From NCBI GenBank assembly GCA_015478945.1, contig JABUQX010013992.1, positions 5,001 to 25,808 of the forward strand: 20,808 nucleotides of DNA, read 5' to 3'. Positions 1 through 9,397 of the stretch are shown here, piece after piece; position 1 is the first letter of the stretch; every line of letters begins with the position of its first letter. The position numbers and the translations under genes are program-made. The notes under the pieces are model-generated. The model searched no databases. It saw nothing but the letters and a program-made list of their open reading frames with translations, and was not told the DNA's origin. Origin of the DNA: Trachelipus rathkii (taxonomy: Eukaryota > Arthropoda > Malacostraca > Isopoda > Trachelipodidae).

Positions 1-94
1 CAATCTAAACACGTCTAAAACATTTCTTCATTGCTTTTACACCATTCATACGTTGTCCAATCAGAAAGTAGATATTTATATCAAAGTTCGTAGA

Positions 95-630
95 ATTACC
101 TCAGATAGAGAAAAGGAAACAAAGAACCAGTTAGAGGCCACGTGACCTATCGAGACTTTCCCCAGTCAACTAAATTATCAAATATGCCCATGCGACAAAA
201 ACAACCTACACCACACCCCTAAGACCTGTCAATTTCTAAACAAAGTCAATATAATATATACACCAACTACTACCAAAAGTAAAATCTTTAGCTAAGGTTC
301 ATGCTATACCACAATACAAGCTTAATAAGTTTATTGTGATAGCTACAACATGCCGTTTACTTTAATAACTAACTAAAAAACCCCGCCACTTGGCTACGTC
401 AGAATATACTATATGATGCCCAAACCAATCCATATACCTATCCAAGCCTTTCTTTAATGTTGCAAGTGAGTCCCACTCAACACAACTTCCTGTGGGAAAC
501 CATTCAAAAAAATTTAAACACTATTACAGAATGAATCAACTTTACACTCTTCCTACATCTTATTGTGCCCTTAGAAAACACTGTTCCGGGAAATAATTTA
601 CAGACTTGTATCATGTTCCCTAGGAGAAAT
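95..630 (-). repeat. CR1/L2-like LINE, 3' end (copy A)
   Basis: Reverse-complementing this stretch gives sequence that aligns with the + strand LINE at 3500-4180. Shared landmarks are the FL-G-MIQV-K protein stretch, the GG-TTTGGG-ATCATATAGTATAT segment that follows the coding end, and GTCTCGATAGG near the 3' terminus. It therefore holds the last part of the RT-proximal reading frame plus the 3' UTR, in reverse orientation and truncated at its 5' end near 630. Frames are broken, so it is a dead copy. The clade label is from the general look of the protein and is tentative. Confidence 0.7.
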
Positions 631-1440
631 CGGAAGGGGACATAATTGCATATGCGGACGATCTGGCATTTTGGAGCGAGAGAGAGGAGGCGATTCAGCA
701 GGTGTGATGGATTGTTTGCGGAGGAGTTGAGGACAGCAGGGATGAAAAGATTGAACATACAGAAGACAGAATATAACAGTACCGGAAGGGGATAAATGAT
801 GGTGAGAGAGAGGAGGAGGTGAAGGCGGTAAAATACCTGCAATTAGCTCGGAGGGTGTCTTTACAGAAAGGGGAGGAAAGGGAGAAGAGATTACACGTAG
901 AATGAAAATTATGGATACTTATGAAAGCGGATTATAGCCCCATGTATGAAAGATAAACATCGCGAATAGAGGTTAAAAAGTGATTTTTAACAGCATACTG
1001 ACTCCCACACAGCTGTACGGAGCGGAAACATGGAAACAACGAGAAGAGAGAGAGTAGAGACAAGCGGTGGAGATGAGGATATTAAGAACTATGATTGGAA
1101 AGAGTAAGAGAAACAGAATAAGAAATTTATTAGAGAAGATATAAGTGTGAAGAAGATGACACTGAAGATGGGAGTGGGGAGATTGAGATGGTGGGACATC
1201 TGGAGAGGATGGAGCAGGAGAGAATGCCGCAAAGAAGATGGGAATGGACACCCCAGAGGGCAGAAGACCAAGGAAAAGACCGAAGAAGAGATGGGCGGAA
1301 TCGGTGGAGGACTCTCTGGAAAAATGTCAGCTACCAAATATAGAGCGTGAAAAGAAGAGAGAAGATGCAAGAGAGGAAATCTGTGAGAAAAGATGCTTGG
1401 CGGCTACCAGATGAAGAATTCTTCCTGGGAAGGAAAGAAA
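630..1440 (+). pseudogene. decayed LINE reverse transcriptase fragment (RTE-like)
   Basis: Pieces of a non-LTR reverse transcriptase appear in order but in shifting frames. They are IAYADDLAFWSE with the catalytic YADD box at 651-662, LNIQKTEYN near 752-780, VKAVKYLQL near 820, LYGAETW near 1012-1030, and MRILRTMIGKSKRNRIRN near 1070-1125. A GHLERMEQERMP...TPEGRRPRKRPKKRWAE block follows near 1190-1310. This order (palm aspartates, thumb, then a basic C-terminal stretch) is typical of RTE/Jockey-like LINE ORFs. Several stops and indels interrupt it. It starts abruptly next to copy A of another LINE and runs into a (TA)n array, which may be its 3' tail. The minus-strand reading frames here are shadows. 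Confidence 0.75.
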
Positions 1441-1445
1441 GAGAA

Positions 1446-1568
1446 GAATATATATAATTATATATATATATATCATATATATAATATATATATATATAAT
1501 AGTATATATATATATAGATAGTATATATAAAGTATATATATATATATTATATTATATGTATATATATG
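1446..1568. repeat. (TA)n microsatellite, imperfect
   Basis: Nearly pure alternating TA, broken by occasional extra A or T and by GATAG interruptions. It directly follows the 3' end of the RTE-like fragment. Confidence 0.95.
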
Positions 1569-1755
1569 GAACAACAGCCACTTCAACTAAGAAATCTTCA
1601 CAAACTACAAATATGTTCTCATCTATTAATAAAAACATATACTCTTAATTTGCTTTGATTAACTATTATTTTTATTTTATTTAAAAATTATAATTAAGAG
1701 ACTAACCATCAAAAATTTTTGATAAATTAAAAAATTTATGGAAGGGGTCTACGGA

Positions 1756-1796
1756 TAATATAATATATTATATAATATAATATATATATATATATA

Positions 1797-1849
<53 letters not shown>

Positions 1850-1870
1850 TATATATAGATATATATATTA
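1756..1870. repeat. (TA)n microsatellite, imperfect
   Basis: Alternating TA with AATATA phase slips. The stretch from 1569 to 1755 between the two arrays is AT-rich and shows no gene or recognisable element. Confidence 0.95.
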
Positions 1871-1889
1871 AAAAAAATACGTTACTTAG

Positions 1890-2480
1890 TTACATGAACT
1901 TACATCCTAATATCATCTACTCCTTGAATGATTAGTAGTTCTTAAAAATAGAATAGCACCTGCCAGGTTCTCCTTCATTTTTCCTTCTTTGGTCTGATTT
2001 TATAATGCGAAGAGCAGAAAAAAGTCGTTCCATCTAACTTGCGTTGAGGTAGAGCCAAAGTAACAGCCAATTTCAGCTTCTTGATACAATTGTCTCATGA
2101 ACTCATTCGAAGTTACATAAAAATTTCAACTTCTTTCAGTGCAGCAAAGAAATTTTATTTAAAATTATGAATATTGTGTACAAGGATTAGGAAAGACCTT
2201 GACCTTTTCTTGAGCCAATCGACGCCTTTCGACTAAGCTCTTCAATACCTAGAAGCTTTTCATACTAATCTTCTGAACTCTGAAGACATGACTTGAGAAG
2301 CGTAGTAACGAGATAGTTGTAGTTTCATCACTTACAATATTTTCAGATGTATCCTTTTCTTGAACTTCCTGCAACCCTTTTATACAAATGGCCACATTGC
2401 CAAGTGCAGATTTAGCTTTTTGTTGTTGTTCTTCATTTAAGGCTTACACTGTAGATGATCAATAAAAACAACAGCAATAT
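1890..2480 (-). pseudogene. hAT-like transposase remnant, C-terminal part
   Basis: The reverse strand at about 1960-2050 encodes MERLFSALRIIKSDQRR in one frame. This matches the ERxFSALRRIKxxLRS signature of the hAT C-terminal dimerisation region. Immediately before it, in a neighbouring frame, is an AVTLALP-like stretch, as expected for the family. Further upstream (about 2290-2450 on the reverse strand) one frame stays open for over 50 residues and begins ALNEEQQQKAKSALGNV, which fits an ordinary transposase body. Stops and frame changes separate the parts, so it is non-functional. Terminal inverted repeats were not found. The reverse strand of 2480-2742 shows no clear continuation. Confidence 0.5.
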
Positions 2481-2742
2481 AATATCAATTCAAAAAAGTG
2501 AGAGAAATTTCTCTTTCGTACCATGACGTCTTTTATCCTTCAGTATCTTAAATATAGAGTGGTTAGTAAGTTGAAGGTTGAAGTATAGATAAATCCAAAT
2601 TGAAACATAAGTTGCAGGTTAAAAAATCTTCGAAGTTTGCAATTGCATTTTGATGTGGAAGTCGAAAGTCAATAAACCTGCATGAAGTGATTAAAGTCAT
2701 TCACAGAGTCACAATTTATAACTTGTCAGTTTAAAATTTTCC

Positions 2743-2990
2743 GACTCCAACTCATCCCCGACTCCGAGACTCCGACTCCGACTCCGACTCCGACCTCTTG
2801 AAATTACCGACTCCGACTCCGACTTCCGACTCCGACTCCGACCTCTGAAAATTACCACCTCCGACTCCGACTCCGACTCCACCCTCTTCAAAATACCGAA
2901 CTCGACTCCGACTCCGACTCCACTCCGACTTCCACCCTCTTCAAAACTACCGACTCCGCGACTCCGACTCCGACTCCGCAACCCTGATAC
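2743..2990. repeat. CCGACT minisatellite with a longer nested period
   Basis: The hexamer CCGACT repeats in runs of two to four. The runs are separated by a spacer like CCTCTTCAAAATTAC that itself recurs about four times at roughly 60-70 bp intervals. The minus strand is open over this repeat and would encode an Arg/Ser/Glu-rich low-complexity chain. I treat that as a by-product of the hexamer, not a gene. Confidence 0.9.
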
Positions 2991-3124
2991 CAAAGTGGCC
3001 ACCTCAGTTATGATTTAGTGAAGGATATATAAAGATCAAAGATGATTCTTGATAAACTTCTTGTGGGTGAGCAGAACATAAGTGGCAAATGAGATTAATA
3101 GTAAAAGTGTTAAGGTTCTTCATT

Positions 3125-4190
3125 AGGGTTATTCAAAAAAAAGAGTTTAAACTATGATAATAAATGGCAATAAGAATGGGATGGGGAATGGGAATGGCAT
3201 GAGTCTGTGGACCAAAGAAAAATATTTAGGTTTTATTACAGTAATTTGAAAGTAGCTAATCAGTGTTTGGAAGCAAGGAAATAAAAGCTAATAAGATGCT
3301 GGCATAATAAATGCAATTGATGTTTACAAAGAGCAAGAAGTTATAAATAAACGTATAATAGCTGTTAGGCCAGTATTAGAGTATTGTGCACAAGTTTGAG
3401 CCCCTTATTTAAAGAAGGATTTAGATATGCTAGGGAGAGTGCAACGTAGAGCAACAAGGATGATTTCTGGTCAGGAAGAAGCTATCGGAGAGGCTGAAGA
3501 GTAGGAATTTTTTATGTAGAAAGACAATTTCTCAGAGGGGACATGAATCAAGTCAACAAAATATTTACATCTATTGATAATACAGAGACCAATAAATTCT
3601 CCATAGTAGAGCACGGACAGGTGACCAGGGGGCCATAATAAGAAAAATTAAGAGACATGCCATCTATATAAAAAGTATTTCATTCTATAAAAGGGTTATT
3701 CAATTTTGGAATGGTTTGTCACAGGAGGTTGTTGAGTACAACTCGATTGAAGCATCTAAGAAAAGGGCTGGATAGGGTATGTGGATGGTTTGGGTATCAT
3801 ATAGTATATATATTTAGACTAAGCCAAATTGACGGGTTTTCAGTTAGTAGTTATTAAGATTAATTGCATGTTACTACAAAGTTATTAAAGGTGTAGTGTG
3901 GTTAGCATGTATATATATACTTTAGATATATAGTATATAGTTTTTTTTGTTTTTTGTTTTTAGTTGAGACTTTGTATAAGTTATTGACAAGCCCTAGGGT
4001 GCTTTGTGATTGCATTGAGAATGTTTAGACATTGTGTAAACTGTATATAGTTATTGACAAGCCCTAGGGTGCTTTGTGAATTGTGGATTTGCATGAGCAT
4101 GTTTGCTTGGTGACTGGTTCTGTTGGCTTGACTGGGACAGTCTCGATAGGCCCATGTGGCTTCTCACTGTCTTTCTATTTCTGATGTTCT
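3125..4190 (+). mobile_element. CR1/L2-like LINE, 5'-truncated (copy B)
   Basis: Translation in shifting frames gives the C-terminal third of a non-LTR RT ORF: ESVDQ-KDLGV-like, LKVANQCLEAR, RPVLEYCAQV-APYLKKDLDML, RVQRRATRMISG, LRGDM-QV-KIFTSIDNTE and VIQFWNGLSQEVVEYNSIEA. Coding similarity ends near 3775. About 400 bp of 3' UTR follows, ending with GTCTCGATAGGCCCATGTGGC. Stops and one-base indels show it is dead. Compared with copy A, the 3' UTR here contains an additional 70 bp duplication. Confidence 0.75.
3981..4080 (+). repeat. 70-bp duplication inside LINE 3' UTR
   Basis: TTATTGACAAGCCCTAGGGT, with about ten further matching bases, occurs at 3981 and again at 4051. Copy A of the same LINE has only one version of this word, so the duplication arose in this copy or its sublineage. 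Confidence 0.85.
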
Positions 4191-4191
4191 G

Positions 4192-4575
4192 ATGTCTGTG
4201 AACCAAGAAAAAGATTTGGGTGTGATTATAAATGGTACTGTGGCTTGATCGGTAGAGCGACAGAGTCGCATGGTAAGGGCCAGGGTTCGATCCCCAGTCC
4301 AGATCCTAGGTAGAAATTACCTAGAGAACTTTAATAAAAAGTAACTTTAATAAAAAGTAACTTTAATAAAAAAAAATAATAATAAATCTGAAAGTGGCAA
4401 ATCAGTGTTGAGAAGCAAGAAATAGTTAATAAGATGCTACTTAGCTATAATAAATCGCAATATTGTACAAGAGCAAGGAAGTTATAAGTAAACTGTATAA
4501 TAGCTATGTTAGGCCAGTATTAAAGTATTGTGCACAAGTTTAAGTCCCATATTAAAAAAAAAATAAAGATATACA
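4192..4575 (+). mobile_element. CR1/L2-like LINE copy C, left part
   Basis: It starts directly after the end of copy B with a GTCTGTGAACCAAG word that matches the coding region of copy B near 3205. It then continues through KDLGVII-, LKVANQ- and RPVL-YCAQV-encoding stretches. It is interrupted by the SINE at 4235-4375 and ends where the inverted-repeat element begins. Copy B is uninterrupted at the corresponding place (near 3430), which gives a before-insertion reference. Confidence 0.75.
4235..4375 (+). mobile_element. tRNA-derived SINE
   Basis: A Pol III A box (TGGCTTGATCGG, 4241-4252) is followed by a B box (GGTTCGATCCC, 4284-4294) at tRNA-like spacing. The 3' tail is a triplicated 16-bp unit, CTTTAATAAAAAGTAA. 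It lies inside LINE copy C. ATAAAT occurs on both sides and may be a short target duplication. Confidence 0.85.
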
Positions 4576-4956
4576 TCGGGCGGGGTGACCAGGGCCGCCT
4601 TTTTTGTGGGGTGAATTGGTCCACTAAATATAAAAAAATAAAAAAAATAAAAACATTTTTTTTGCTCATTTAATAGCCACACTGTAGTACTGTACTACAA
4701 GTTTTATTTAGATTATCTTTAATTCTAGAGAGTTTTTATATTTTAAAAATATAAATATTAGATAATAAAATGTCCTTAAATAGAATTTCACTTGAAAAAT
4801 GTTGATTTTTTTAACTTTGTTATAAAAAGAAAAGTTGTGGACAGATTTTAATTATTTTTTCAGTCTATACAGTTGAGTATGTTAGCTTTAAACTGGCAAA
4901 GTAAATTTTTGTTCCAAACAGTACATAGTGGTTAAATCACTGGGCCTAACTTGGCA

Positions 4957-4994
4957 AATTCACCCCGCCATAAAAATTGATGATGGGGTGAATT
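4957..4994. repeat. hairpin of two word copies in E1
   Basis: AATTCACCCC (4957-4966) and GGGGTGAATT (4985-4994) are perfect inverted copies separated by 18 bp. Confidence 0.9.
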
Positions 4995-5310
4995 GGGCCA
5001 CCATTGTTATTGAAATTTTATGTATTATTATTGACATTTTTATTATGTATAGCTAATTTAATATAATAAACAATTAATACTTATATAAGTAAAAATTAAA
5101 ATAAAATTAAATTTATATGAAAAATATGAATTCCAAAAAGTGTCAAAATTTTCCCAAATGGGATGAATTGGGCCACCACATTTTTATTCTTATTTTATGT
5201 ATCATTATTGACATTTTATTACTTATTACTAATTTTAATATAATAAACAATTACTATATTAAGTAAAAATTAAAATATAAAATTAAATTTATACATAAAA
5301 GAGGAATTCA
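4985..5310 (+). repeat. ~175-bp imperfect tandem duplication within E1
   Basis: GGGGTGAATTGGGCCACC at 4985 and GGGATGAATTGGGCCACC at 5160 each start a unit. Each unit continues through TTTTATGTAT, ATTATTGACATTTTTATTA, AATATAATAAACAATTA and AAATTAAAATA-rich DNA, ending in a GAATTC-AAA stretch. The two units differ by scattered small indels. Confidence 0.85.
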
Positions 5311-5315
5311 AACAG

Positions 5316-5382
5316 ATGGCCCGATTCACCCCACAATGGTGGCCCAATTCACCCCGCAATGGTGGTCCAATTCACCCTTTCA
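5316..5382 (+). repeat. three tandem ~22-bp word copies
   Basis: Three direct copies of a GGYCCRATTCACCCCRCAATGGT-like unit lie side by side at 5316-5382, in reverse orientation to the word copies at 4985 and 5160. Confidence 0.9.
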
Positions 5383-5583
5383 AGATAAGTCAATATTTAT
5401 TTTGAAACTTAAATAAAACTATTATTATTAGAATTACATTACCATATTATTTATTTGTGTGCTTATGACCTACTATAGGGCCTTGATTTTCAGAAAAAAA
5501 AAAAAATTCCAAAAAGTATATTGGGGAAAAGTGGGGAGACGAAGTTATATGGCACCTAAAGTGGCCCACGTCATCCTGCCCGA

Positions 5584-5925
5584 CGCTACTGGAGAGTGAA
5601 ATGGAGAGCAACAAGGATGATATCTGGGTTTGAGGGTAAGAGTTATGAGGAGAGGCTTAAGGAGTTAAGAACATGTTTTCTGTAGAAACAATTTCTTAGA
5701 GGGGATATGATACAAGTCTACAAAATATTTACATCTATTGATAATACAGTGACCAATAAATTCTTTATAGTAATCAGTAGACCATGGATAGACCAGGGGG
5801 AATGGTAAGAAAATTAAGAAGGCATGCCATCTTGATATAAAACTCATTCAGTAATAGGGTTGTTAATTTTTGGAATGGTTTGTCACAGGAAGTTGAATGT
5901 GACTCAAGTGAAAAATATTTGAATA
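5584..5925 (+). mobile_element. CR1/L2-like LINE copy C, right part
   Basis: LINE similarity resumes with GAGAGTG-AATGGAGAGCAAC, matching copy B at about 3435. It runs on through RATRMISG-like, SYEERLKELR-like and LRGDMIQVYKIFTSIDNT-encoding sequence to GGAATGGTTTGTCACAGGA. Unlike copies A and B it loses similarity soon after this and lacks the 3' UTR. From 5926 to 6147 the sequence is AT-rich with no gene or recognised element. Confidence 0.75.
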
Positions 5926-6147
5926 TCAATAAATAATAAATATCAATGTATTAAAAATCCTGAAACACATTAAAACTATTTTTTTTATCCCTTCACAAAT
6001 GAAATAAAGCCAAAAAGTTATGTATTTCATAGTGTTATTTTTTATATTTTTATTAACTGATTTAAACATAGGTATACATTTAAAATAGGCCTAAACATGA
6101 TGGTAATGCAGAGGGATATCACCCCCAATTTTTATAAAAATCACAGG

Positions 6148-6195
6148 ATATATAGTATATTATAATATATATATATATATTTTTATAAAAATAAG

Positions 6196-6271
<76 letters not shown>
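6148..6271. repeat. (TA)n microsatellite
   Basis: Imperfect alternating TA with one non-TA interruption around 6180-6196. It ends exactly where block E2 begins. Confidence 0.95.
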
Positions 6272-6272
<1 letters not shown>

Positions 6273-7976
6273 CCGAAACGGGCAATTCGTCCCAAATCAT
6301 TAATACTCAAAAGCTAAGGTTTATGGAGACTTTTTTATTTTTTTTTTCAAAATTTTTTTTTTTTTTATATTTTAATGCTATCCTTTGGAGTAAAAATTAG
6401 TATGGTTGTATTTGTATAGTATTATATAGGGATTAATGTTAGAATGCGATAAGGTGAACGTGCGGACGAATTGCCCCATATTTTGGGGCGGGCAATTCGC
6501 CCTTCAATTTCACATCCCTAAGAAATCCTCAATTAAAGTTTATACTTAATAATTATGATAGTCGATTTTCATTTCTTAAACATAATGGATTACAATATTA
6601 ATTTAAGAAATTGGTTCTAAAACGAATAAAATGTTCGAGTGCGTTCGTTTTGTCAAACTGCAAAATCTTTAAAAAAAGGCTCGCTTAACGTAAGGAATTC
6701 CTTAATTCTGTAAGGTTGCTATTCTTTTTTATTCTTTATTATACAGAATTAAGGAAATTCTTTACGTTTGGTGAGCGTTTTTTTTTTACGATTTTGCTGC
6801 GATGTTTGACAAAAAAGAACGCAAACGCTGTTTGACAAAAAATGAATGCAAAACTCAAGCGTTTTAGGTATCTTTTTAAACATAATTGTATTACAATATT
6901 ATTTTAAGAAATTGTGTTGAAAACTAATAAAATGTTCGAGTTTGCGTTCGTTTTTGTCACACTTCAAAAATCGCTAAAAAAATGCTCACCAAACGTAAGG
7001 AATTCCAAATTCTTTTTGTATTCTATACTTACACAGAATTTAAGAAAATTTTACGTTGGTGAGCGTTTTTTTTACGCATTTTGCGATGTTTGACAAAAAT
7101 GAACCTGTAATGTTATTAATTCTGTAAGGTTGCAATTTCTTTTTTATTTTATATTACACAGAATTAAGGAAATTCTTACGTTTGGTGAGCGTTTCTTTAC
7201 GATTTTGCGCTGTTTGACAAAACGCCGCAAGATGCTTTGACAAAAACGAATTGCAAACTCGAAGCGTTTTAGGCATATACGTTTCGTTTAAGAACCAAGC
7301 AAGAACGAAAACGGCTTAAGGTCTGGCCAACATCATCATCAGAGATCCCTTTTATCCTGCCGTGTGACTTGTTGCAGTTAAGTTGTGAACCATCTGCTGA
7401 AAAAATTTGTATTAGGTTATTAGGCCTAAGTTGGAAAAACTTTACCTACCTTTCTTGCTGTAAAAGGTGTCAAAAATTATTTTAAAAACATGATATTTCG
7501 GAAGCTGGAATAGATTAATTGCATTTACATTAATTGTAATGAAAATTTCAATGTGACCGAATTAGCCCCACGCAAATTTTTAAAACCTGGACCGAATGCC
7601 CCATGTTACAATTTTTATAAAAACAATATCTCTTCCTGAATGTACTCCATCGATTGCATTTAAGGTTATGAACTATTTTAAGTACTATATCTCTTTGTAC
7701 CAATAATGTAGTACAATTATTGACCTTATTGATTCTTAGCAATAAGCCTAAAATTACCCGATTTATAGTGCTCAGAAAAAGAAAAACAAATCACAAAATT
7801 AATGGACTTAAATTAAAGTTTTCATAAAAAATTAATACCTAAGACATAAAAATTAGCATTATTTTGCATCTCTTAAAGATATATTTTACATCGTATAGGC
7901 TATTTTGAACCTGGACCGAATTGCCCCACGTGGACCGAAATTGCCCCACATGGGACCGAATTACCCATTTCTTACG
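6271..7976. mobile_element. candidate inverted-end non-coding element E2
   Basis: The left edge reads TACCGAAACGGGCAATTCG and the right edge, reverse-complemented, reads TACGTAAGAAATGGGTAATTCGG. These share GGG-AATTCG near the end and both abut (TA)n. Inside are eight variants of GGACCGAATTGCCCCAC, clustered at the two ends: about 6280, 6463 and 6485 on the left, and 7555, 7589, 7913, 7931 and 7952 on the right. That end-clustering fits subterminal transposase-binding repeats. There is no credible coding sequence. The foldback array at 6575-7280 sits in its middle. Element status is inferred; a decayed composite of smaller repeats is possible. Confidence 0.5.
6575..7280. repeat. tandem array of foldback units (~300 bp period)
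   Basis: Unit 1 (6575-6875) and unit 2 (6876-7104) both start TTAAACATAAT, followed by TTACAATATTA and TTTAAGAAATT, then AATAAAATGTTCGAGT. Unit 3 (7105-7280) lacks its left arm. In units 1 and 2 a left arm (unit 1: about 6640-6711) is inverted relative to a right arm (about 6742-6822), sharing GCGTTCGTTTTGTCAAAC, GCTCRC-AACGTAAGGAATT and AATTCTGTA. The loop is about 30 bp. Each full unit can therefore fold into an imperfect hairpin with arms of roughly 70-80 bp. No coding potential. Confidence 0.85.
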
Positions 7977-8118
7977 TATATATATATATATAAATATATA
8001 TATATATATTATTATATATATATATATTATATATAATTATATAATATATAATATTAATAATAATATAATATAATATATATATAATAATAATATACATATA
8101 TAATATATATATATATAG
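7977..8118. repeat. (TA)n microsatellite
   Basis: TA-only stretch with AATAATA irregularities. The 409 bp that follow (8119-8527) are AT-rich and hold no recognisable gene or element. Confidence 0.95.
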
Positions 8119-8527
8119 CTTACCTCTAAAAAAATAATAATAAAGATAATGAAAATAATAAATCTCTTTAGGAAAAAAAAAAAGTTACAAACCTAGTTCA
8201 ATATTGTTAAAAAATCCCATTAGACTTTCATTTTTGATCTGTCAAGGTTAGGTCTCAATTTCAGGCCCTCCAGTTCAGGTTATGAAAGTTTTGTTAGGAT
8301 ACACAAGAAAATCTATGTAGAATTAACAAATTCTTATCATGAACAGAAACTTAGGATGGCCCTAAAAAAGCGAGACGAGACCCAAATAATTTTTTATAAG
8401 AAAATCTATGGAAAAATTTTAAACTTGAGAGGCTGAATAATTCCTAAATTTAAATTATGTTTCATTTTTTTTAGCTTCATTAATTTTTGCACAGCTTCGT
8501 TTAGTTCTTAATTTTTTAGTATACCGG

Positions 8528-8563
8528 TAGATATATATAATAGATATATATATATATATATAT

Positions 8564-8605
<42 letters not shown>

Positions 8606-8637
8606 TATATAATATTAATATATATATATATATATAA
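8528..8637. repeat. (TA)n microsatellite
   Basis: Alternating TA with GATA and AATA interruptions, preceded by TATACCGGTAG and followed directly by the poly-T of the minus-strand SINE. Confidence 0.95.
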
Positions 8638-8852
8638 TTTTTTTTTTTTTTTTTTTTACAGTTACCACCACCAGCTCACGCAAAGCCCTAATCTAGGAAC
8701 AGGGGATATGCTCAGATTTTTGTCTGCAGCAAGACGGAGCCAAGAAGAGAAGGTAACAACACACACTCAGACGTTCGACCAGTGACAAACCTGGGTCTTT
8801 CGGCTTAGTTGGGAGAGTGCTCTAACAGCTGTGAGCTACCGAACGCCATTTT
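8638..8852 (-). mobile_element. tRNA-derived SINE, minus strand
   Basis: Read on the reverse strand from about 8850, the sequence starts GGCGTTCGGTAGCTCACAGC and continues TGTTAGAGCACTCTCCCAAC. This resembles a tRNA acceptor strand, D arm and A box. A degenerate B box (GGTTTGTCACTGG) lies about 50 bases further on. The body ends in a long A tract (poly-T on the + strand at 8638-8657), as expected for a SINE tail. The family differs from the SINE at 4235. The following stretch 8853-9282 has no supported gene; its one ORF ends in TA-repeat codons and is not credible. Confidence 0.65.
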
Positions 8853-9282
8853 GGTGCTATGATCCATTCCTCTGACTTTTACAGCCGCGCGACTCCGCCG
8901 AATGTCCATTCCTCTTATAATAAATAACTAAATCAAAAATGATGTTGATCCATTTAATTAACTTTTGTAATATCAAAAAGAATCAAGATTAAAAATTTTG
9001 GTGCTCCTCCTATATTAAAATAGATTTTTAATTTTTTAATGGGTGTTTAAAATTTTATCAAATTTGTTAATTACCTATTTCATACAAAAGTTTCATCACC
9101 AGTCTGAACAAATGTTCTCTCAGGAACCATCTCCTTCACCAGCACTCAAACTTCTAATCCCTGATCGTTGCAAGCTCTTGTGTTTCTTGGTACTCTTCTC
9201 TTATTCTTTTCTTCTAAATCTTCTCTTTCCTTTTTCCACTCTCTTTTCAATGCGTCCCCAATTCTCCACTGCAGTCGCGTTC

Positions 9283-9283
9283 C

Positions 9284-9348
<65 letters not shown>

Positions 9349-9397
9349 CATATATATAATATATATATTTAACTATATTATATATATATATATATAT
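9283..9397. repeat. (TA)n microsatellite
   Basis: Alternating TA with AATATA and TACATATA interruptions, bordering block E3. Confidence 0.95.

Larger units (their letters stand above)
4576..5583. mobile_element. 1.0-kb inverted-repeat (MITE-like) element E1
   Basis: The left end (4576-4596, starting TCGGGC) and the reverse complement of the right end (5563-5583) agree at 17 of 21 positions. The element splits LINE copy C: coding similarity stops at about 4573 and resumes at about 5585. A TA flanks both sides within one base, so a TA target duplication is possible but not proven. The interior is AT-rich, has no long ORF and carries seven variants of GGGGTGAATTGGGCC in both orientations. It is non-autonomous by size and content; the superfamily is unknown. 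Confidence 0.7.

Noticed and set aside
1147..1350. 67-residue + strand ORF as an independent small basic protein
   Set aside because: It is one frame of the LINE RT C-terminal region; the neighbouring frame gives the expected GHLERM...PEGRRPRKRPKKRW pattern.
2709..3002. Minus-strand 97-residue ORF rich in SRSRS/SESES
   Set aside because: It is the translation of the CCGACT hexamer array; repeats of a stop-free hexamer stay open by chance and there is no other support for a gene.
6119..6310. Minus-strand ORF of Tyr/Ile repeats
   Set aside because: It is a translated (TA)n array.
8771..8850. A functional tRNA gene on the minus strand
   Set aside because: The B box is degenerate, the anticodon arm does not form cleanly, and a long A tract follows the body, all of which fit a SINE.
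9043..9372. 109-residue + strand ORF
   Set aside because: The second part is TA-repeat sequence and the first part has no recognisable motif, start context or neighbour support.
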